Of a stretch of 44,703 nt of DNA, positions 18,119 to 30,255 are shown in pieces (the first letter of the stretch is position 1; each line of letters starts with the position of its first letter). Source of the DNA: Cerrena zonata. Lineage: Eukaryota; Basidiomycota; Agaricomycetes; Polyporales; Cerrenaceae. The position numbers and the translations under genes are program-made. The notes beneath the pieces were generated by a model. The model was not told where the DNA came from, did no database searches, and was given only the letters and a program-made list of their open reading frames with translations. Location of the stretch: positions 1 through 44,703 of the forward strand of contig JASBNA010000134.1 of NCBI GenBank assembly GCA_038087015.1, given 5' to 3'.

Positions 18119-20024
18119 CTAGACTTCGATTGGTTTTTGGGTTTTGCGCTTCTTCAATGAAGGCTGTTCGTCCAATTCGATTTCCTCTGCGTCCCGAATC
18201 AAAGAATCTTCATCTTCAATGTAGATTGGCTGGTTATCGGCAGCCACTGGTTCAACGGGCTGGGGTTCCTCAGTAACAGGGCACCTTCTTTTGTCGTAAG
18301 GTGAGTTGGGGCAATTCTAGCTGGGTGCTGGAGTTGTAGTTGATGAAAAGCTCAAGGTTTTCTAACTCGTCCTCGTCATCTTGTATTAATAGTAACTCTT
18401 GGTTTACAAATCCTTTGATATCACAGAGCTTTGTTTCGAGGTGATCTTCAAAATCGTAGTCGTAAATCAATCTGGAAGACCCTAAGATCATCGACAAGTC
18501 GCCATTGTAGTTATATTTCGATTTAATCGATTCAATCAAGTCGTTCAAGGTCATTTTACTCAATTGGTCTTGATTGATTTCTAAGATGCCCTCTGGTGGA
18601 CAATCCACAGCTGGCACACTGGGGGTTTGGTCCTAATAGAGATGCACTGGTAACGTATTTGTTTGGTCTGATACTGATAAACGTGGTTGAAAAATGATCT
18701 AAAATCTTCTTGGATTCAGCACCATCATAATATTTCAAGGACGATAAGTTGGATAACCCACTGATTATTGCATTGGTGGTGGCAATGGCCGGTATGATAT
18801 TACCGGCAACTTGCTTGATATCGAATTTCGACTTGATTTCAATGTTAAATATAAAGCATCTTAAATTCGAAGATGATACAACAAAGTTTAAAGTATCTTC
18901 ATCGTCTTTATCGAAAGTTATGAATTTTTCTTCCCCCTTTAGTAATCGTTTTTGTAAATTGACACTGGATCTGTATAATACGTACAAATTTTCCAAAACT
19001 GACCATATTTTAGTATCTTGGTCCAATATTTTCTCATCGTTTGTCTTTTCATCAGCTATCAATCCTAACAAGTCAGTTTCGTAATTTTCTTCATAGTTTA
19101 ATGGGGTTGGTTTAGCACGGGACTTCCACAAGGATTCTAATCTCAACGCTCTTTCAATATCAATCTTGAATATCTTCAATATTAATCTCTTTATAAAGAT
19201 TGAAGATGAGTCATTTTTAATCGATGTTCTCAATTCATTAATCTCATTGGTTTCCTTCATAATGTTCTCAATTTCTTGTTCGTTATCGGTTTCATTTTGT
19301 AAATTGTTCTCATTCACTGCTTCGTTGGATTCAATTTCATCGAAAAGTTGATGAAATAAAAATTCTTTGGCCCAGGTTATACAATGGACCGGCTGCGATG
19401 GGGTGGACCTAATTGTACAAACTGGGAATGTTTTAGGAGTTGCTTTGGCCTGACACTCAAAACATTCACTAACATAGGGGAATATTGGTTGAATTTGTCC
19501 ATCGTAACCAGTGGTACCACTTTCCATCAATGGTTTTTTCAAAAATAAACTCATCTTATTCACATACCTTCTGGCTTCCAAGTTATCTAAGGCATTGAAA
19601 ATATAACTGAACTGACCCCACCATTCTATTGGAAACTGCTTATTATTCATGATATTCCCATGATGAGGTACTAATTTAGTATCAAAATAATTAAAACTTT
19701 CAACTGCTTTGGATATAGTCAATGATTTGGATTTATCGATATCTTTTTGGCGAAATAAAAATTGTCTATTCAAATTCGATAATGTGATCGTATCAAGATC
19801 AACTATATGAATCTCTCCAAACCCTGATAGTATCAAATCTTTCAATAATTCACATCCAATTCCTCCTGCCCCAACCATCAAAACTTTGGTCTGTTTATTT
19901 GTTAGTAAGTCGTTATTGCAAAAATCGCTGGCGTACACAGAAACTTGCCAAAATTACATACACTTCTCAACTTGTCATATCTTGAAGTACCCAAAACCTT
20001 CTTCAAATACGTATCTTTAGCCAT
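18119..20024 (-). CDS. UBA2: SUMO-activating enzyme subunit Uba2, one intron, two frame breaks
   Basis: Uba2 is the catalytic subunit of the SUMO E1. Exon 1 (20024-19962) encodes MAKDTYLKKVLGTSRYDKLRS, and exon 2 starts at 19890. The protein shows the ATP-binding GAGGIGCELLKDL, the adenylation block DLDTITLSNLNRQFLFRQKDI, the zinc CECQ...CASC pairs, and the catalytic cysteine in KTFPVCTIRSTP. The frame is broken at GGG (18589-18591): one G fewer gives STRGILEINQDQL, joining to the ubiquitin-fold domain (LNDLIESIKSKYNYNGDLSM). It breaks again at AAAA (18289-18292): one A fewer joins to an acidic tail with IYIEDED and a basic LKKRK that ends at TAG 18119-18121. The distal parts still match family layout, so extra bases are the likely cause. 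Uba2 is normally essential, which argues against true loss. Confidence 0.88.
19891..19961 (-). other. UBA2: UBA2 spliceosomal intron (71 nt)
   Basis: On the minus strand the intron starts GTATGT (19961-19956), has a perfect TACTAAC branch site (19917-19911) and ends AACAG at 19891. Splicing joins KLRS to TKVLMVGAGGIG in frame, matching the Uba2 N-terminus. Without it the conserved start is lost. Confidence 0.92.
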
Positions 20025-20137
20025 TTCAACCTCTGTTTATGAATACTTTTGGAAAGAACCTTATCTTAGTTTTGTTTTGAGTTTTTTTTTCCAATTTTTC
20101 ACTTTCGCTCGCTTGAGCTGAATTCAACTACAAGAGC

Positions 20138-20255
20138 ATTATAAAACAGGAAAAGTAGTATAAAACAAAAAGATAAAACAGGAAAAGTAGTATAAAACAG
20201 TAAAATAAAACAGTAAAAGTAGTATAAAACATAAAAGCGGTATAAAACAGTATGT
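20138..20255. repeat. irregular repeats of GTAGTATAAAACAG/AAAA
   Basis: Three to four imperfect copies built around AAAAGTAGTATAAAACA, with interspersed AAAACAGTAAAA, lie between the DPM1 stop codon and the UBA2 start. The unit length varies, so this is a degenerate array. It overlaps the UBA2 promoter. Confidence 0.7.
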
Positions 20256-20321
20256 ATATTAACAGGTGAAAAATGAATTGAAGCTATTAAAGGAAAAAAA
20301 GTAGAATCAAAGGTATATTTA

Positions 20322-21729
<1,408 letters not shown>

Positions 21730-24376
21730 CTATTGGTTATTCAAAGTCAAAGACCTGATTTGGCTTGAAAGAGCATTGAAAGAAGACGAAGTATTTGGAT
21801 CGGTGGATGCAGTATGAGGGGGAATATGATTATAGGTATTATTCAATTGGGGGTTGGTTGGGATGTTATTATTCATGGCACCAAAGCTTGGACCACTAAT
21901 ACTATTTCTTTGGGATGGATATGACTCTCCCAACTGTTGTTGCATACCGAATTTGGCATATAACCCCGGTGAATTAGGAACCGATTGATTGAAACCACCC
22001 TGCTGTTGTTGTTGTTGTTGCTGCTGTTGTTGTAATAAGGCCAATTGTTGGGGTAATAGGTTTAAATGAGCTTGTGATGGATTTTGAGAGGCATTTGATT
22101 GATGGCCATAATACGATTGGGCTTGTGAATTATGATGGAATTGACCACTTTGACGGTTGTTGATAGGTAACCTTATTTTGAGTGTTATTATATTGATTTG
22201 ACGTTGGTGAAATTGATGGTTGAGAATAATGATTGTTATGGCTCTTTGCATGTTGAGGTTGAGGTTGTTGTAAACCAATAAAGCTATTACTCAAGTTGAG
22301 AGGTTGACCACTGGCAGTTGCTGCTGCAATTGCAGCTGCCGTTGAGTTCACCGAATGAATATGTGCAGATGCTGCAGCTGCAGCAACATGGTTACTATCA
22401 GCATTACCAGACAAGTTATTATTATTATTATTATTATTGTTGCTGTTGTTATTATTATTGACAATTGGCTTTGCACCACCACATTTTAAACAGCAAAGGT
22501 TTTTAGCAAAATTATGATATTGACAGTTTTCATTTGAACACTTCCAATCACCTGCTCTAAATGGTACATTGTTCCCGTACCTTGATCCACCGCTATGATT
22601 ACCATTCATCATGTTAGGGCCATTACCACCATGGCTTTGGCTATGATTATGATGGTAACCATGGTTATTATGATGTAATCCATGTCCATGATTATGAAGT
22701 TGGCTAGTACTTTGGCTATGAGAATGCCCATGAACATGACCATTTAAATTTTGATGATGAGATTGATCAGAAGATTGAGAATCAAATTGGTTGAATTGAT
22801 GATCATTATAATTACCATTCAATTGATTATTATTAAGAACTGCAGCAGCAGCATTAACAACAGCAGCATTTAAAGAAAATTTATCAATTGGATTACCATT
22901 ATTATTTGAATTGTTAAGGTGATGATTCATACTCAAATTTTTATGATGACGGTTATTATTATTAGTGGAATTATTAGTAGAATTATTATTTGAATTCAAG
23001 GATTTAGAACCAGGATTATTGGAATACATTGTTTCTTGAATTGTAACAGCACTAGTAGCCGGGAATGAGCATCTAAAACAAGCGGTTCTTCTTTGGAAAT
23101 TCGAAAACCCACAAGATGGACAAGTCCAGTCTCCTGGTCTAGGTCTATTTTTCAGAGGAGGGAAAGGAGTTAACAAGTCATTAGCTTTATCCAAAACCCT
23201 GGTTGATGAAGCTTGAACTTCAATTGCGCGATCATTGAGAACTCTACCATTCATGGACAATGATTCTGCAGCTTCTTCATGTTTTGAAAAAACTGCAAAA
23301 CCCGAAATTCCTTTAGATTTTTTATTGAAAAATTTATTCCCTCCAGGGTTATTATTATTGGTGTTGTTAACATTACCATTATTATTATTATTATTTGAAA
23401 CTTCTAAGTTTTTCAAAGTCCAAAAGGCAATGGGTCTACCTCCATATTGAGTAAACCAAGATTCCAATTCTGATTGAGTAGTATCAGAAGGTAAATTAGA
23501 AAGATATAAAATTTTGGAGCGTTCAGCCAAAAAAATTCTTGCATCCTGAGCAGAATCATAAGGTTTAGTCAAAACTGATTGATGTTCCTCGATGGGTAAT
23601 GATTTTTTGATTAATTGAATTAATACTTTAGCACTTAAGTTAACGGTTGATTTTGATCTAGGTTCTAAATTCGAAATGCCTTCGATATTTGAATTAATAT
23701 CATTGGTGAAATTAGTACTTGAATTTGATCTTGAATCCTGGTTTGAACCAGAACCGGAGGAGATTGAACCAGAAGAAGAAGCAAGAGGAATGATAGGAGG
23801 AGGAGAATTCGAAGTCAACAGTTCAATAACCGGTAAGTCATCCAAGTTATCTAATTCAACTTGCAAAGCAGTGATGATATTAGATAAAGAGGTTGCAGTA
23901 TAAGAAAGAGCTTCCGGATGGGTCAGCTGCCATTTTGAATATTCATTAGTCAAATCAAAAACTCTTGGATGTTGTAAGTAAGGAGGTAAAACCACGGCTT
24001 TATCTCTTGCTTCTCTTGGTAATTGAACTCTTAATGTGGTAGCATTAATAGTGACCAAACTGAATTCTTTATTTTTACTAGTAACTTCTTCTTGCATGAA
24101 TTTATCGAACTGGTTAATAGCATCCCTAAAAGAACTAGCATCACGAACATGTTCCCAAGAGATCCGATTAATTTGAGAACAATATAAAGTTATGGGAGTG
24201 TTAACTGGTTTGACCAAAACAGAATTTTCATGAGAAACTTCGAGACTTCTTGCATCGACCAAACACCATGCAAATTCAATCAATTCAGTGGAATCTTTAT
24301 TCACATAAGAGGCGTTCGAAGAAGAATCATCGCAGGTGGTTGCAAGATGTATAACGACATAAACGTCACTCATCAT
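21730..24376 (-). CDS. NRP1: Nrp1-like RNA-binding protein (exonuclease-like fold, RRM, two RanBP2 zinc fingers)
   Basis: A predicted cytoplasmic RNA-binding protein. Order of domains: a DnaQ-type exonuclease-like fold (residues about 1-170), an RRM (about 285-390; ILYLSNLPSDTT and SGFAVFSKHEEAAES), a first RanBP2 zinc finger (GDWTCPSCGFSNFQRRTACFRCSFP), a second (GDWKCSNENCQYHNFAKNLCCLKCGG), then Asn/His/Gln-rich low complexity. In the exonuclease fold the expected DxE pair is replaced (VVIHLATTC), so it is probably inactive. The frame breaks at AAA (22149-22151 on the plus strand): removing one A joins TYQQPS to SGQFHHNSQ, and the glutamine-rich tail runs to the stop at 21730. Saccharomyces Nrp1 has the same domain layout and associates with stress granules. 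Confidence 0.88.
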
Positions 24377-24739
24377 AAACTAACTTCAAGAGAAATAACA
24401 GTCCTGACAATTACTGGATATTCAAGAGTCAATATCAGTAGCCAATAAGTAAGCAATAGTCAATAACCAATAGTCAATAGACAATAATCAACACAATTTA
24501 TTAAAGGAACGACTGGAGTACAAGGAGTGAATATATGATAGAACCCCGCAGGTAACTGGCTATTGCAGGTGGAGGTTGGTGGGTTTGGCGTTCTACTGCT
24601 GGCGCACCTGTGCTTATCAACGTGACTGCTGGATGCCTGTGGATCTGTTCGCCGGGGGAAGGTGGTAAGGCTGTTGGGTTGTTGTAATTTGTTGATAATC
24701 TTTTCAACTAAGCGCTTGTATCGGGTTTTCTTCGAGAAC

Positions 24740-24782
<43 letters not shown>

Positions 24783-25305
24783 TTAGCGAAAAATCACGGA
24801 CTGCAGATAACACGGTCACGTGCACAAGATCCGTACACCACTTAAACATCCGTGCACCATTAGCAAGACACCCGTGCACCAAGAGAAAACTGATAACGAT
24901 AGGGGATAGAGACACAAATGCTAGTAGTAAAGCCAAAGCAGGGTCGCCAGTGGAGATGATGGTAGCACGCGTCGGTGCCATTGGAGGCCAGCGGGTGGTT
25001 GTCCTTCTGACCTAGGTCATGAAAAGCACCGTTAAGACAAATCATTGTACTGGGAAATGAAGATTTAGTATGGGTGAGACCGTTTGGGCCATACAAAACA
25101 AAAAAAAAAAAATAGAGCTAGTGAAAAAAAATCGAAAAACAATCAAGGTATTGGGTACTACAACGTTAAATAGAGTATAACAAGGTGTATTGAGGGCAAC
25201 AACGCCATTGGATCACACGTAAGGGTATAAGAAAAGTTGAGTTAAAAGCTGGGAGTGCTTTTCGGAGAATCTAACTGGGGATTTTTTTGTTAGAAGAAGA
25301 TCAAA
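24377..25305. promoter_or_regulatory. divergent NRP1/CSC1-type promoter region
   Basis: A 929-bp non-coding region between divergent start codons. It has a 38-base A tract at 24741-24778, a CACGTG at 24817-24822, and three Rap1-like sites: GATCCGTACACC (24828-24839), ACATCCGTGCACC (24846-24858) and ACACCCGTGCACC (24868-24880). Apparent ORFs here are only open frames through the A tract. Confidence 0.65.
24741..24778. repeat. 38-base poly(A) tract
   Basis: Thirty-eight consecutive A residues, by far the longest homopolymer in the window. It is likely a nucleosome-excluding promoter element, but its exact length may be unreliable. Similar shorter runs occur near 28053-28071 and 28601-28620. 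Confidence 0.95.
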
Positions 25306-27919
25306 ATGATATCGATTTTTGACGGGGATTCAAAGAATCCAGAGAATCCCAATTTAGCATTGAGACAGGGCCAGCTGAGAGTGTTCAAGACACAATTGGT
25401 GCTTTGTCTATGGATTGGGATGAGTTCGTTCTTGTTGTTTTGTATATTAAGAAGGAAATGGCCTCATATGTACGCAGTTAGGACGTTAAGAAGGAATAAT
25501 TTTAAAAATAATCTTAAATCATTACCGACAGATTTGCTACATTGGGTGGTAACGCTATATAAGATAACCGACGATGAAGTGTTGGAGTTTTCAGGATTGG
25601 ATGCTTATGTTTTTTTAAGTTTTTTCAAAATGGGAGTCAAGATATTTTCATTATTATCAATATTGGATATTTTCATTTTGAGTCCGTATAGATATTATTA
25701 TACGGGGAATTATGATAAAGATAATATAACTTGGTCGGCGTTTTTGGTGAGTAGCTTTATGAATACGGAATCTTCTCACTTAGCTCAAGACCCCCCAGAT
25801 TTTAGTGACGATTTCCCTAATTATTTCTGGTGCTATCCAATATTCACTTATTTATTTTCGATAATTGTGTATGTCAAATTGTTTGATTATACGAAGTTGG
25901 TATTAAAAGTAAGACAAAAATATTTGGCTTCACAGAATTCCATAACTGATCGTACAATTAGATTAGATGGTATACCAAAAAGACTTACGGAAAAATGATC
26001 CAAGTATATTGAAAAAATTCATTGAAGAGTTGCAAATTGGTAAAGTAATGGATGTTAAATTAATCTATGATTTCACTCCATTGGAAAACTTGTTCAATGA
26101 AAGAAATTTATTAATAAACAATTTAGAAAAACTTTATTCTAAGACTTATGAATTGAAAATTGATTTATATAATCAAACCAAGACTCCAACCGTTATTACC
26201 AAGAACTCAATTCATAATAATGACAATTCAAATAAAAAAATTGTGAAGAATCGTAATAAAATTAATGAATTATCAATAAAACTCATTGAAATTAATAATA
26301 AAATTAAAGATTATCAAAATAAATTCGATTCTAAAACTTCCACCGTTAATATTGAAGAAAACCCCGAATTCAAAATACTACCAACCGCTTTTATAACCAT
26401 GGATTCAGTCGCGTCCGCTCAAATGGCGGCTCAAACAGTTTTAGATCCCAGAGTTTATAAACTAATGGTTTCATTAGCACCAGCGGCAAAAGATATTAAA
26501 TGGAAAAATTTCAGATTAACCTACTATCAAAAATTATTTAAAGCATATTTAATCACCATTTTAATCATTTTCAGTTACATCTTTGTTTCCTTCTTAGTCA
26601 CTCCATTATCATCATTATTGGATTTGAAAACTATTAGTAAAATATGGCCAGAATTAGGGGATTTAATTAAGAAATCAAAATGGTTAACTACATTTGTTAC
26701 TGGTATCTTACCACCATTTTTATTTTCTTTATTAAATATCCTGTTACCTTATTTTTATAAATTCTTATCAAAATATCAAGGTTATTCTTCAAATAGTGAT
26801 ATCGAATTATCTACCCTACTGAAAAACTTTTTCTTTATCTTCTTCAATTTATTTTTGGTTTTCATTGTATCTGGAACAATTTGGGATTACATTTCCTCTA
26901 TTAGTGATACCACTAAATTGGCTTATCAATTAGCAACTTCCTTGAAAAAACTTAGCTTGTTTTATGTTGATTTGATTTTATTACAAGGTTTGGCAATGTT
27001 CCCGGTTAAATTATTACAAATTGGTGATTTTTTCATTTTAAATATTATTGGTAAATTATTATTTTTGAAAAATTTAATATTAAGAACCCCAAGAGACTAC
27101 AGGTTTTATTATTATACTCCTCCAATATTTGACTTTGGTATACACTTACCCCAGCATATTCTCATTTTCATTATTATATTAATTTATTCAGTAGTTTCAA
27201 CTAAAATTGTTACTAGTGGATTGGTTTATTTTATTCTTGGATTCTTTGTTTATAAATATCAATTAATTTATTGTTTTGTCCATCCTCCTCATTCAACTGG
27301 TAAGGTTTGGCCCATGATTTTTAGAAGATTAATGTTAGGCTTGGGTATATTTCAAATTTTCATGTGTGGAACTTTAGCTTTAGAAGGGGCTATATTATTA
27401 GCTATATTATGTACCCCCTTAGTTTTTGTTACATTGATTGTTGCTTGGAACTATGAAAGATATTATTTACCTTTGAATACCTTCATTGCTTTAAAAGCAA
27501 TTCATAATCCTTATAATTTTGATTTGGAATTTGATGATGATAATGATGATATATTATCAGTATCCAAAAACTCATCTTCTTCTGCAATTGCAGAAGAAGA
27601 TGAAGAAGAACTCATCACTTCATACAATGATGAAACTTCTTTAATCGATAATCAAGTAATAGATTATAATTCAAACTCCACTACTAAAAGAAGAGTGTCT
27701 ACAATTGATGAAGAAAGAGAACAATTTACTGATTATACTTACCCATATCTAATTGATCCTTTAAATGGACCATGGATTGGATTTGAAGGTGATTATATTT
27801 CAATGGTTGAATATAATCTCAACCAACAAGATCTAGAAGACGGTGACATGAGTGTTTTATCCACTTTTGAAGACGAATTCATCTTACGGAAGAAACTAAA
27901 GGTTCCAGAATGGGAATAA
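25306..27919 (+). CDS. CSC1/RSN1-type osmosensitive calcium-permeable channel (one frame break)
   Basis: A multispanning protein of the DUF221/TMEM63 (OSCA) family, in yeast represented by Csc1, Rsn1, Phm7 and Spo75. The N-terminal part has transmembrane segments (TQLVLCLWIGMSSFLLFCIL, FFKMGVKIFSLLSILDIFIL), the family YYY/TM region, and DRTIRLDGIPKRL just before the cytosolic loop. The C-terminal part carries about eight more TM segments and a FILGFFVYKYQLIYCFVHPPHSTGKVWPMIFRR block typical of the pore region. The cytosolic tail ends KLKVPEWE. The frame breaks in AAAAA (25991-25995): one A fewer gives RLTENDPSILKKFIEELQIGKV, in agreement with the family. Together the two frames cover a normal length. 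Confidence 0.85.
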
Positions 27920-28848
27920 GCATATAAAGTCTAATATAAGACATAAAGTCAATATACATAGGCATAAAGTCTAATACATAGAGATCTGAAAAGGTTCCAT
28001 ATAAAGTTATTGTACAATACGCGAAATGAAAAAGGCTGTAAAAAGTCGATGCAAAAAAAAAAAAAAAAAAAATTTTCATTTTGGCTGAAAATTAGACGAA
28101 CTCATAATGAATAATTAGACCGTACATTTACAGCCAAAGTAATTCATACATATTCATATATGATCATGTAGACAGTAGACGAAGCCCGGTGTATTTGTCG
28201 GTTAGGTTAAGAAGGACTCGAGGTTATAAACAGGCTCGATTGACAATTATCCTCATGACAACGAGTAAAGAATGATTAAAAATGCTGGCTAGGAAGGGAT
28301 ATTAGTTAATGGAAAGGTTTGAAAGGGGGTTTCAGCAGGTTTAACGATTTGACAAACATAGCTTTGTAACTTGTAAGGAACCAATAGCTTGCCAATTAAT
28401 TTCTTTTTTGGTTTAATCGTCAGATTTAACAAAGGATGAAAATTTTTTTGCATTAAAAGGAGAGAATTGAAAAGATTATATAAAAAAGGGAGGATCCAGG
28501 TAAGTTTCGAAGGTCAATTTACATATTTTGGTAATCAAGATAATATTATTTTAATGAGAAACAACTCGTATTAAGGTATTAGAGTAGTTTATAACAAACT
28601 AAAAAAAAAAAAAAAAAAAAGTGAAAAACTGAACAATTTGCAACCATGATATGAAAAAAAAAAAAAGAGAACAGAACCGAATAAAAAATGAAACCAGATG
28701 AAATTAATAAAGGATACTAAAAGGAGATACCGAATTACGCGGGGATTCACATCAATCAAAGATGATGATTAGAAATACCCTGAAAAGAAGAAGTTGGTAT
28801 AAATGAAGAAAATAAAATAAAAAAAAAATAAAATAAAATGCAATAGAA
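27920..28848. other. convergent intergenic region with long A runs
   Basis: A 929-bp spacer between the 3' ends of the channel gene and the Ume6-like gene. It is A-rich with runs near 28053-28071 and 28601-28620. I looked for C/D-box snoRNA and tRNA signals; an ATGATGA/CTGA pair near 28760-28785 is too close for a snoRNA. No gene was seen. Confidence 0.55.
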
Positions 28849-30255
28849 TCAAAAATCTTTCTTCTTTTTGTTTAAATTTTGTTTTTGCTTTCTGATAATT
28901 GAAATGTTTTCTAATTTTTCTTTTCTTAAGTTTTTATCAATGACGTATAAAGGTTTTTCTAAAGAATAGTCACAATCAATACCGAATTTGAAGCAACTAG
29001 TACAAACTGGTCTTAATTCGTCACATTTTAAATGTTTAATACGACAAATCCAACAACCACTTTTCAGTCTTGGTAATAATCTTCTTCTAGTATATTTTTT
29101 CGGTTTAGAAGAAGGACTTTCATCATTGAGAGAAGATTTTGAAGTTTTTTTATTAATAATTCTTTTATTACCAACTTCATTAAGAGAAGGATAATTTTTT
29201 CTTTCTTTTAAGAATTGAGGAGAAGAATCATGACGAAAGATATTGAGAGGAGGCATGATATTTCTTTGATTATTAATATCTAAACCATTATATTTATTAC
29301 ATAATGGACTAATACCAATTTCTGGAGTTGACAGATTGCTTAATTGAGTTTGAATAACCAAATTTTTTTTATTTTGTAAATTATTGAGACGATTTAAAGA
29401 AGGTTTTTTCAAAATTTTATGATTATTTGAATAAATTGGAGGAGTAATTGAAGATTGATTTGAAGATTGATTTGTAAGTTGTTGATTATTATATTTAATT
29501 GGAATTGGAGCTCTAATATTCAAATCTTCATTAATTGTAGAGTTTGGTGTAAAACTTGAATCACTTAAATTTGAATCATTAATTGTTGGAGTATAAGGTA
29601 TATTTATAATATCATTAAATTGAGAATTTGAAGTTGGTAAACTTGTTGATTGAAATTGATTTAAAATTGAATCATCATTATTTGTTGATTGATTTATTGA
29701 ATCAGGTATTGAATCAAATGAAGGATTACCTAAATCAAATTCTCCAATTTGATACATTAAATCATTATTTATAGTTGAATTATCAATTAAATCACTTGAT
29801 GAATCCATATTTAATTTAAAAATTGGTGGATTTATCGAATTTTGAAAATGATTATCGTTATGGAAACTATTAAGTGAATTCATGGCATTTTGATTAGAAA
29901 AAATAGAGTATTGTGAAGAATTTTGTATACTAAAGTCATTAAATGATAAATCATTTAAATCTCCAACCGGTGGTTGGACTTGTACCGGAGGTACTTGATG
30001 CTGATGCTGATGTTGATGCTGATGTTGGTGTTGATGAGGTTGAGGTTGGGGTTGAGGTTGATGCTGAGGTTGATGCTGAGGTTGATGATACCCAATAGGT
30101 GGAGGAGGTAAAGGTTGAAAAGGTAAACCAGTTTGATCAAATTGATATAATTGATCAATATTCTGATTTGAAGAACTAATGATAGAACTATTTAATTTAA
30201 TAGTATCTTCAGTTTCAAAAGTTGAATTTGGAGAATTAACAATTGAATTCGACAT
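28849..30255 (-). CDS. Ume6-like transcription factor with C-terminal Zn2Cys6 domain
   Basis: A 468-residue regulator read from the ATG at 30255 ([11 protein letters not shown]). The longer open frame upstream begins at a non-ATG codon with an improbable Phe-rich leader. Most of the protein is low-complexity Asn/Ser/Gln, with a His-Gln-Pro repeat near residues 55-90. The DNA-binding domain is at the very C-terminus: [36 protein letters not shown] (about residues 390-430), a six-cysteine cluster with the Ume6-style basic coiled extension ([27 protein letters not shown]). A C-terminal cluster followed by this extension is the Ume6 arrangement. Ume6 controls meiosis, and in Candida also filamentation. 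A separate Ume6-related paralogue is possible. Confidence 0.8.
   Translation of the reverse strand: MSNSIVNSPNSTFETEDTIKLNSSIISSSNQNIDQLYQFDQTGLPFQPLPPPPIGYHQPQHQPQHQPQPQPQPHQHQHQHQHQHQHQVPPVQVQPPVGDLNDLSFNDFSIQNSSQYSIFSNQNAMNSLNSFHNDNHFQNSINPPIFKLNMDSSSDLIDNSTINNDLMYQIGEFDLGNPSFDSIPDSINQSTNNDDSILNQFQSTSLPTSNSQFNDIINIPYTPTINDSNLSDSSFTPNSTINEDLNIRAPIPIKYNNQQLTNQSSNQSSITPPIYSNNHKILKKPSLNRLNNLQNKKNLVIQTQLSNLSTPEIGISPLCNKYNGLDINNQRNIMPPLNIFRHDSSPQFLKERKNYPSLNEVGNKRIINKKTSKSSLNDESPSSKPKKYTRRRLLPRLKSGCWICRIKHLKCDELRPVCTSCFKFGIDCDYSLEKPLYVIDKNLRKEKLENISIIRKQKQNLNKKKKDF
29985..30090. repeat. His/Gln/Pro codon repeat inside the Ume6-like gene
   Basis: A run of GATG-TT/GATG-CTG hexamer-like units encodes alternating HQ and PQ residues ([12 protein letters not shown]). 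The length is prone to polymorphism between strains. Confidence 0.85.

Noticed and set aside
24460..25015. ORFs running through the poly(A) tract with poly-Phe or poly-Lys
   Set aside because: Coding potential arises from the homopolymer; start context and composition are non-genic, and the region looks like a divergent promoter.
25991..25995. Programmed +1 frameshifting in the CSC1-type gene (AAA TGA context)
   Set aside because: The site lies in a plain A run, the family does not use frameshifting, and similar breaks occur in unrelated genes, which points to assembly error.
28758..28790. ATGATGA and CTGA motifs resembling a C/D snoRNA
   Set aside because: The boxes are only about 20 nt apart, too close for a guide snoRNA, and no terminal stem was seen.
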